Shown piece after piece: positions 16,480-21,972 of a DNA stretch of 21,972 nt. Source of the stretch: Firm-13 sp964617375 (lineage in GTDB: Bacteria > Bacillota > Clostridia > Saccharofermentanales > Saccharofermentanaceae); NCBI GenBank assembly GCA_964617375.1, contig CAZTXQ010000048.1, positions 1 to 21,972 on the forward strand, in the 5' to 3' direction. The notes below the pieces were generated by a model that did not search any database, was not told the DNA's origin, and saw only the letters and a program-made list of their open reading frames with translations. Within the stretch, counting starts at the first letter, position 1. Every line of letters begins with the position of its first letter. The position numbers were made by a program, and so were the translations under genes.

Positions 16480-17496
16480 TTAGATTGTGCGTCCTACCGC
16501 CTGCGCGACAGGAGCAAGGTGCTTCATGACTTCCGCAAAGGCCTCCGGAGTCAGCGACTGCTGCCCGTCGGACAATGCGTGTTTAGGATCATTATGTACT
16601 TCAATTATAAGCCCGTCTGCGCCCACGGCAATGGCCGCTTTCGAAAGAGGCTCGACAAGCCATGCCATACCGCCCGCGTGGGAGGGGTCGATTACGACCG
16701 GCAGATGGGTTCTGGCCTTGAGAATCGGCACCGCGCTGATATCCAAAGTGTTTCTGGTCGCTGTCTCAAACGTGCGGATGCCGCGCTCACAGAGAATGAC
16801 CTGGGTGTTGCCGCCGCTCATAATGTATTCCGCCGACATAAGGAGTTCCTCGATCGAATTCGAGAATCCGCGCTTCAGGAGAATCGGCTTCGAAATGCGG
16901 CCAAGTTCCTTAAGAAGCTCGAAATTCTGCATATTTCTCGCGCCGACCTGTACGACGTCGACAAACTCCATGAAGAGCTCGAGCTGCGACGGATTCGTAA
17001 TCTCCGATACGACCGGAAGACCCGTCTTCTGTTTCGCACGCTTCAGGTACATAAGCCCTTCGGCCTTGAGTCCCTGGAAGGCATACGGTGAAGTTCTAGG
17101 CTTGAAGGCGCCGCCGCGAAGCAGGCTCGCGCCGGCTTCCTTGACACTCTGTGCAATACCCGCGACCTGTTCTTCCGATTCGACCGAGCAGGGCCCCGCA
17201 CATACGACGATTTTGTTGCCGCCGATCTCTACGTCTCCAACCTTTACAATCGTGTTCTCCGGATGGAACTTCCGGTTCGCACGCTTGTACGGTTCCTGAA
17301 CCTTCATGACGCGTTCCACTTCATCGAGCATCTGGAGAGCATCGACCTCAATGGACTGTGTATCGCCGACAAGGCCGATAATCGTCGTCTCCTTACCGTA
17401 AATCGGGTTCGTCTGCACACCATATGTCGTTTGAAGAAAGGAACAAAGATCTTCCGCTTTTTCTCTTGAGACACCGTTCTTTAATACCAATATCAT
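16480..17496 (-). CDS. aroF: DAHP synthase, type I-beta with N-terminal ferredoxin-like regulatory domain
   Basis: Condenses PEP and erythrose-4-phosphate, the entry step of the pathway. Residues 1-68 form the ferredoxin-like (ACT-like) domain that confers feedback control in relatives such as the Thermotoga enzyme; residues 80-338 form the TIM barrel. Metal ligands are C103 (GPCSVE), H273 (DPSHAGG), E299 (IIEVHNDP) and D310. GGAFKPRTSPY (128-138) and KRGF (208-211) bind substrate. The ligand sensed (Tyr, Phe or chorismate/prephenate) cannot be decided from sequence. The ribosome binding site GGAGGA lies in the last codons of the aroE-aroK gene and only 3 nt separate stop and start, so translation is coupled. 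Confidence 0.95.
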   Translation of the reverse strand: MILVLKNGVSREKAEDLCSFLQTTYGVQTNPIYGKETTIIGLVGDTQSIEVDALQMLDEVERVMKVQEPYKRANRKFHPENTIVKVGDVEIGGNKIVVCAGPCSVESEEQVAGIAQSVKEAGASLLRGGAFKPRTSPYAFQGLKAEGLMYLKRAKQKTGLPVVSEITNPSQLELFMEFVDVVQVGARNMQNFELLKELGRISKPILLKRGFSNSIEELLMSAEYIMSGGNTQVILCERGIRTFETATRNTLDISAVPILKARTHLPVVIDPSHAGGMAWLVEPLSKAAIAVGADGLIIEVHNDPKHALSDGQQSLTPEAFAEVMKHLAPVAQAVGRTI

Positions 17497-17499
17497 ATT

Positions 17500-18852
17500 C
17501 TATCCTCCATAACCGAGCGCCGTAAGTACATCCTGTACCACGGCCGCCGGATCTTTCTCTGCGTCTATTTTGATATCACACTCTTTTTCGTATACCGGCA
17601 GACGCAGCTCGAAAAGCCGCGCTGCCTTACTAAATCGGCTGTCCGCCGATTCTGCGGGCCGCCCGAGCAGGGGTCTGTCCGAGGAAGTCTCAAGTCGTGA
17701 CCAGATACATTCCAATGGCGCATGCAGATATACGGTTAGAGCTCCGTTGGAGCGGATGCTTTCGCGCACGTTCTCCTGCATAATCGCGCCGCCGCCCAAT
17801 GCGATGACCGCGGATCCCTTCGCCGAAAGAAGTCCGGCGATCACGTCCGCTTCGATTCTGCGGAAGCCCTCTTCGCCGTCCCTCTCGAAAATCTCCGGGA
17901 TCGACAAACCTCTTGTCCTCACGATCTCGTCGTCGCTGTCCATAAAGGGAATCTTGAGAAGCTTTGCCGTTTCCCGCGCGGCGGTTGTTTTGCCGGCGCC
18001 CATGAATCCGGTAAACACATACTTGACCGGAAAGTGCCGGAGCATCTCTCTTGACAGTCCCGGCAGAATCGCGCCAAGCCGCGCCTCGTCGAAACGGGCG
18101 GCCGGATTCCAGATCTTCTGAGCCGCGACAGCCTGGCGGAACAGCATGGTCATGCCGCCCCCGGCCTTCGCGCCGTTTTTTCGGGCGTTCAGCACCCACC
18201 TGGTCGCAGCCGGATTGTAAATCGTGTCGAAGACATCCTGTCCCGTATGAAAAACATCCGGACGGCACGGCATCTCGCCCATGAAGGGCCACATTCCGGT
18301 CGGTGTGCCGTTCAGAACAACATCGGCGTCGCTCTGCAGACGGACATCCTCTTCCGGTATAACCATTACATCCTTTGCACCCGCGCGGCGCAGCTCCCCG
18401 GCGAATATCTGTGCTTTATCGAGATTGCGGGCGCTGATCCGGACCGATGCGCTCTGCCGGACGGCTTCGTTCGCCATCATATGCGCGACCCCTCCGGCTC
18501 CGAGAATCAGGACCTTTTTGTTCTCGAGCGGGATCCCGGCGGCCAGAAATCCGTCGCGGTCCGTGTTGTATCCCGTATTCGCGAAAACGGTATTCACCGC
18601 CCCGCAGTCGACCGCGCCCGGGTCGAGCCGTCCAAGATATGGAATAATATCAATCTTGTAGGGAATCGTCACATTAAAACCCTTAAGGTCGCGCATCAGC
18701 AAAGGCAGCATGCGCGGGAATTCCTTCGGTTCCAGGTCAAAGAGCTCATAGGTTCCGGATATTCCGGCCGACTCCATAATGCGCTCGTGTATATAAGCGG
18801 ACATGCTGTGCCCTAAGGGATGCCCTATAAGTCCGTACTTAGTCACACTCAT
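17500..18852 (-). CDS. aroE-aroK: Bifunctional shikimate dehydrogenase / shikimate kinase
   Basis: A 450-residue fusion. Residues 1-265 are shikimate dehydrogenase (step 4): IGHPLGHSMS (9-18), GFNVTIPYK with catalytic K66, AVNT (N87), NTDRDG (D98 or D100), and the NADP-binding GAGGVA (118-123). Residues 277-450 are shikimate kinase (step 5): the P-loop GFMGAGKTT (282-290), DSDDEI (305-310), EGFRRIE (328-334, shikimate-binding Arg), GGGAI (353-357) and DRPLLG (392-397). The linker is short. Consecutive chemistry in one chain may favour coordinated synthesis and hand-over of shikimate. AGGAGG lies 6 nt before the ATG. The start overlaps the end of tyrA by 14 nt. Confidence 0.95.
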   Translation of the reverse strand: MSVTKYGLIGHPLGHSMSAYIHERIMESAGISGTYELFDLEPKEFPRMLPLLMRDLKGFNVTIPYKIDIIPYLGRLDPGAVDCGAVNTVFANTGYNTDRDGFLAAGIPLENKKVLILGAGGVAHMMANEAVRQSASVRISARNLDKAQIFAGELRRAGAKDVMVIPEEDVRLQSDADVVLNGTPTGMWPFMGEMPCRPDVFHTGQDVFDTIYNPAATRWVLNARKNGAKAGGGMTMLFRQAVAAQKIWNPAARFDEARLGAILPGLSREMLRHFPVKYVFTGFMGAGKTTAARETAKLLKIPFMDSDDEIVRTRGLSIPEIFERDGEEGFRRIEADVIAGLLSAKGSAVIALGGGAIMQENVRESIRSNGALTVYLHAPLECIWSRLETSSDRPLLGRPAESADSRFSKAARLFELRLPVYEKECDIKIDAEKDPAAVVQDVLTALGYGG

Positions 18853-19963
18853 AGCCGGCCTCCTTCAATAGCGAATAGGCCTTCACGGCATCCGCGCTGC
18901 CTCCGAGGAGAAGGTGAAGCTGACCGCCCTCGTAGGTGCGCGAATCGCGGATGTTGATGTTCCGGATGTTGATATTGTTTTCGCCCAGAAGTGTCGTGAT
19001 GCTCGCGAGAGCACCCGGCTTATCCTCAAGATAGACGGTAAGCGAAGCAGACTGGTCCATCGCACCGCGCCCGGTCGTCGGAAGACTGTTCCGATAGAAC
19101 GCCGCCTGCGCGAAAAAGCTCTCGACGGCACGGCCTTCGCCTCTTGCGAGCTCCGCCTTCACCTGATCTAACAGCTCGATATACATACCGAGAACCGGAA
19201 CCAGCGTCGCGGATCCGGCCTGCGAGATACCGGCCCAGAGCGCCGGATCAGACGAGGCGATTCTTGTGATATCGCGGAAACCGCCCGCGGCCAGCGCCGC
19301 AAGCTGCCCGTCGTCAAGCCGCGCGGCCAGAAGAGAGAGAGCCGACGCCGCGACGTGCGGCAGATGTGAAACCATCGCGACTCTCCGGTCATGGTCATAC
19401 GCCTTCATCCGAACCGGCTTCGCGCCGATTCTCCGGATCAGGTCTTCAAAGTTCTCGAGAAGCGACGCCGGAACAGAACAGTCGTCGCCGATACAAATTA
19501 CATAAAGTGCGTTCTCAAAAAGCGTGGGAATCCCGCAGGCATATCCCTGCCTTTCCGATCCGGCCATCGGATGCCCGCCGACAAAATTCGGCAGCCGGAC
19601 AAGCCGCATGACCGGTTCCTTGACTGAGCACACATCTGTAATCAGGCCGATCCCCAGATCTTTGATCTCGGGAATAATATGGGACAGAGTCTCAAAAGGC
19701 GTGCAGATCAATACAATGTCGCAGCCGTCGAACACCGAATACCCTTCGGCGGGCGAGGCAAACGCATCGATAACGCCGTCTTCCAGCGCTCTTTGTCCCG
19801 ATGCCGTGTCGCGGTCATATGCCGCGATATAAGGCTCTCCGGCCTTCTGACGGAAAGCCCTTGCGAGCGATCCTCCGATCAGGCCGAGACCGATTATGCC
19901 GATACGTTTGACGGGCGAACAAGTCTCTTTTCGAGCCCAAACGTCCTCTTTGTTCTTCTCCAT
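18839..19963 (-). CDS. tyrA: Prephenate dehydrogenase with C-terminal ACT domain
   Basis: Oxidatively decarboxylates prephenate to 4-hydroxyphenylpyruvate, the committed step to Tyr. Residues 19-180 are the NAD-binding Rossmann domain (GLGLIGGS, 25-32). HPMAGSE (131-137) holds the catalytic His, and SHLPH (199-203) belongs to the helical prephenate-binding domain. Residues 306-374 form an ACT domain (DKPGALASI, INIRNINIRD), the expected site of Tyr feedback. Its 374 residues are typical of Firmicute TyrA. An AGGAG lies about 11 nt before the ATG, preceded by two exact GGTAGGATT repeats (19998-19981). The gene is 91 nt downstream of paaK, the largest gap inside the operon. Confidence 0.95.
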   Translation of the reverse strand: MEKNKEDVWARKETCSPVKRIGIIGLGLIGGSLARAFRQKAGEPYIAAYDRDTASGQRALEDGVIDAFASPAEGYSVFDGCDIVLICTPFETLSHIIPEIKDLGIGLITDVCSVKEPVMRLVRLPNFVGGHPMAGSERQGYACGIPTLFENALYVICIGDDCSVPASLLENFEDLIRRIGAKPVRMKAYDHDRRVAMVSHLPHVAASALSLLAARLDDGQLAALAAGGFRDITRIASSDPALWAGISQAGSATLVPVLGMYIELLDQVKAELARGEGRAVESFFAQAAFYRNSLPTTGRGAMDQSASLTVYLEDKPGALASITTLLGENNINIRNINIRDSRTYEGGQLHLLLGGSADAVKAYSLLKEAGYECD

Positions 19964-20054
19964 ATGCTTATATCTCCTACAATCCTACCAATCCTACCCA
20001 TGCTGCCACAGCCATATAAGCATTATACTATGTCAATAGATCAACCGCACGAAA

Positions 20055-21380
20055 TCAGCCGCTGAACCGTGTGTCGTAGACACGCTTGATCTTGCCCTCG
20101 GAACGCGGAAGACTTCTCGGTTCGCAGAGGGTAATTTTCGCGTGTATTCCGGTTACGGAAGCGATATCATCCGCCATTCTCCGCTCGATCATCTCAATCT
20201 CCTTAATGGAATCCGAGAAGAACGATGAAGACATTTCGACTTTGACCGTCATGCGGTCCAGGTTGTTGACGCGGTCAACATAGATGACATAATGAGGCTC
20301 CACCTGGCTGTACGTCAGCATGACCGCTTCGATCTGCGACGGGAAAACATTAACGCCGCGGATGATGAGCATATCGTCGGCGCGGCCCGTGATCTTCTCC
20401 ATACGGGGAGTCGTACGTCCGCATTCGCATTTGCCGTAGTAAAGACGGGTAAGGTCGTGCGTATTGTAACGGATGAGCGGCACGCCCTCTTTCATGACGG
20501 AAGAGAATACAAGCTCGCCGAGCTCGCCTTCGGGAAGCGTCTTCCCTGTCGCGGGATCGACAATCTCCGGTATGAAATTATCTGCCTGCAGGTGAATCAG
20601 ATCGGACTTGTCGCAGCTGCAGCCGACGCCGGGTCCGCAGATCTCGGTTAGGCCGTAGATATCGAATGCACGAAGGTGGAGCTTGGCTTCGATCTGGTCG
20701 CGCATCTCCTTCGTCCAGGGCTCGGCACCGAAAATACCGCACTTCAACTGAATCTCATCGGGTCCTACGCCCATCGCATCCATCTCATCCGCTATGTGAA
20801 GCATATAGGAAGGCGTGCACATAATAACCGAAGGCTTCCACTCGCGAAGAATCTGGATCTGCCGGGGTGTGTTGCCGCCGGAAACCGGAATCGCCGTGGC
20901 ACCCAGGGGATCACACGCATAATGCGGTCCGAGACCGCCCGTGAACAGTCCATAACCGTACGCGATGTGAACTAAGTCTCCCCTGCTGACGCCGCTGCTC
21001 GCCATACAGCGGCAGAGATTGTCGGTCCAGAGCTTAACATCATTTCTGGTATAGCCGATTACTTTCATCTTGCCCGTCGTACCGGAAGAGGAATGTATTC
21101 TGGCAATCTCCTCACGCGGCACCGCAAACATACCGAATGGATAATTGTCGCGGAAATCGAATTTGTCCGTGAAAGGAAGCTTGTCCAAGTCATCCATACC
21201 GTGAATGTCGCCGGGTTCGATACCCGCCGCCTTCATTTTCTCCGTATAATAGGGAACGCGGCCGTACATGTAATTCACGCACTTCACGAGACGCTCGCCC
21301 TGGACTCTCTTCAGTTCCTCCGGATCCATACATTCGGCCTTCGGATCCCAGATGTACGTTTTAACTTCCTTCCTTGTCAT
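20055..21380 (-). CDS. paaK: Phenylacetate-CoA ligase
   Basis: An ANL-superfamily adenylate-forming enzyme that activates phenylacetate, or a related aryl acetate, with ATP and CoA. With the ATG at 21380 it has 441 residues, the usual length. Motifs: SSSGTTGK (97-104, ATP loop), YGYGLFTGG, FGAEPW, YGLTEICGPG, RYNTHDL, GRADDMLIIRGVNVFP hinge, and the C-terminal SEGKIKR with the catalytic Lys. ATG 21380 is preferred because AAGGAAGG lies 7 nt upstream; in-frame ATGs at 21410 and 21401 have no good binding site. In anaerobes lacking the aerobic phenylacetate pathway, PaaK usually pairs with indolepyruvate:ferredoxin oxidoreductase to interconvert aryl acetates and aryl pyruvates. As first gene behind the T-box leader it is likely tied to Phe supply (inference). 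Confidence 0.93.
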   Translation of the reverse strand: MTRKEVKTYIWDPKAECMDPEELKRVQGERLVKCVNYMYGRVPYYTEKMKAAGIEPGDIHGMDDLDKLPFTDKFDFRDNYPFGMFAVPREEIARIHSSSGTTGKMKVIGYTRNDVKLWTDNLCRCMASSGVSRGDLVHIAYGYGLFTGGLGPHYACDPLGATAIPVSGGNTPRQIQILREWKPSVIMCTPSYMLHIADEMDAMGVGPDEIQLKCGIFGAEPWTKEMRDQIEAKLHLRAFDIYGLTEICGPGVGCSCDKSDLIHLQADNFIPEIVDPATGKTLPEGELGELVFSSVMKEGVPLIRYNTHDLTRLYYGKCECGRTTPRMEKITGRADDMLIIRGVNVFPSQIEAVMLTYSQVEPHYVIYVDRVNNLDRMTVKVEMSSSFFSDSIKEIEMIERRMADDIASVTGIHAKITLCEPRSLPRSEGKIKRVYDTRFSG

Positions 21381-21421
21381 AGCTTGCCTTCCTTTCACCA
21401 TAAAACACATCTCTTAAAAAT

Positions 21422-21471
21422 AAAAAACCGCCCCGCCGTCAAAGCCAATTAAGGCCTTGACGACGGGACGG
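21422..21471 (-). terminator. Regulated terminator of the T-box leader
   Basis: A stem of about 19 bp with few mismatches (CCGTCCCGTCGTCAAGGCC against GGCTTTGACGGCGGGGCGG), loop TTAATT, is followed by TTTTTT. It lies directly after the T-box sequence and 42 nt before the paaK start. In T-box control this stem forms when the cognate tRNA is charged and is prevented when uncharged tRNA stabilises the antiterminator. Confidence 0.93.
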
Positions 21472-21776
21472 ATAAGATCCGCGGTACCACCCATCTTCGG
21501 CATTCATCCGGATTTCTGAATCCGTTGTATGCCGCTCTTCTTCAAGGTACGGGAAAAATATTCTTCCGATACCCGTGTCCCTATAACGGCGGACGCCCCG
21601 TACCAGCCTACAGACCGGACATATTGCCGGTGTTCAGCGGGTCTGCTCGGGAGTGAACTTCACGAAGGGCTTCTCTCATCAACGGGCTCTCAGTCGCCGG
21701 CCCGTCTTCTCTGTTTGTAAATACCCTGCTACTCTTCTCCGTCAAAGCATTCTAATCTGTTCGCATAATGCGATTA
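21422..21776 (-). promoter_or_regulatory. T-box leader, probable Phe specifier
   Basis: The T-box sequence GGGTGGTACCGCGG (21492-21479) is an almost perfect match to the conserved element. AAGAT upstream can pair with ATCTT downstream to build the antiterminator. Stem I starts near GACGGAGAAGAGTAG (21743-21729) and includes an AG-rich bulge and distal arm (ACGGGC...GCCCGT). Another helix pairs GGTACGGG with CCCGTACC; stem III pairs CGGCAT with ATGCCG and contains CGGATT-AATCCG. The best specifier candidate is TTC at 21657-21655 (context GTGAAG-TTC-A), reading tRNA-Phe. TGGT in the bulge requires discriminator base A, as in tRNA-Phe and tRNA-Tyr but not bacterial tRNA-Trp. The T-box call is certain; the specifier is about 0.6. 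Confidence 0.93.
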
Positions 21777-21782
21777 CATGAC

Positions 21783-21811
21783 ATTATGCTAGCGCCGGGA
21801 AAAAATGTCAA
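21783..21811 (-). promoter_or_regulatory. Sigma-A promoter of the aromatic operon
   Basis: On the minus strand TTGACA (21811-21806), a 17-bp spacer and CATAAT (21788-21783, 5 of 6) make a near-consensus promoter. Transcription would start near 21776, just before stem I of the T-box leader. No other promoter of this quality is seen between the genes, so it probably serves the whole operon down to the CPBP protease gene. Confidence 0.85.
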
Positions 21812-21832
21812 TAGTCGTTTAGGCTGCGGGAA

Positions 21833-21905
21833 GAAGGAAGCTTGAGTTGTCAACGATTCTAAAACAATGGGCAAAAGGAAGCCAGAGACGTCAACGGTTT
21901 TAAGA
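21833..21905. repeat. Imperfect direct repeat upstream of the operon promoter
   Basis: Two copies of about 32 bp (21833-21864 and 21874-21905; cores AAGGAAGC and GTCAACG), 41 bp apart, match at about 23 of 32 positions. They lie between the -35 box of the operon promoter and the gene end at the right edge. The role is unknown. Confidence 0.5.
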
Positions 21906-21909
21906 TGAG

Positions 21910-21972
21910 TTATTCGCTGATTGATAGAATCTCTTCCACAGCATAAAGAGGCAGATAGACAAGCCACTCCTC
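21910..21972 (-). CDS. Possible C-terminal end of an upstream gene, cut by the window edge
   Basis: On the minus strand 20 codons are open from the right edge to a TAA at 21912-21910, giving EEWLVYLPLYAVEEILSISE. The mix of hydrophobic and acidic residues looks like a protein C-terminus, and the position just upstream of the operon promoter fits a preceding gene on the same strand. It is too short to assign, and chance cannot be excluded. Confidence 0.35.
   Translation of the reverse strand, partial: EEWLVYLPLYAVEEILSISE

Noticed and set aside
20022..20036. Internal promoter before tyrA: TTGACA and TATAAT on the minus strand
   Set aside because: The two boxes are only 3 bp apart and neither has a partner at 16-18 bp, so they do not form a normal sigma-A promoter.

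Overview
The window looks like a chromosomal segment of a Gram-positive anaerobe, most likely a fibre-associated gut or rumen member of the Clostridia. This is inferred from a T-box leader, strong GGAGG-type ribosome binding sites, consensus sigma-A promoters, a CBS-type family II pyrophosphatase, and a secreted RHS protein carrying a cellulose-binding domain. A run of exactly 100 Ns (6315-6414) shows that it is a scaffolded draft assembly.

Left part (1-5935, minus strand): one very large gene, cut by the left edge, encodes a secreted multidomain RHS/YD-repeat protein. In order it has a signal peptide, a CBM2-like domain, a repetitive beta-rich domain, a Thr-Pro linker made by an 18-bp minisatellite, a lectin-like domain, Ig-like modules, an RHS entry segment and about 29 YD repeats. 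A TTGACA/TAGGAT promoter lies just upstream. The C-terminal end, where such proteins usually carry a variable tip or toxin, is outside the window.

Middle (6090-9110): a plus-strand pair encodes a sugar-phosphate nucleotidyltransferase (interrupted by the N gap) and a CBS-DRTGG family II pyrophosphatase. An 820-bp gene-free stretch follows. It holds an array of four 74-75 bp tandem repeats, each with an 11-bp inverted repeat, and then the terminator of the minus-strand operon.

Right part (9216-21811, minus strand): one long operon is read from a consensus promoter at 21811-21783 through a T-box leader whose best specifier candidate is a Phe codon. The gene order is paaK, tyrA, aroE-aroK fusion, aroF, aroB, aroA, aroC, aroQ-chorismate mutase-prephenate dehydratase fusion, sppA and a CPBP-family membrane protease. 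Together these genes encode all seven shikimate-pathway steps to chorismate and the committed steps to prephenate, phenylpyruvate and hydroxyphenylpyruvate. Only an aminotransferase is missing. Three carbon-flow enzymes (AroF, TyrA and the PheA fusion) carry ACT or ferredoxin-like regulatory domains.

The most notable points are the trifunctional AroQ-CM-PDT fusion, which joins step 3 of the pathway to the Phe branch; the placement of a phenylacetate-CoA ligase as first gene behind a probable Phe-sensing T-box, suggesting aryl-acid salvage to Phe; the two membrane proteases at the end of the operon; and the unexplained structured repeat array at 8555-8834.
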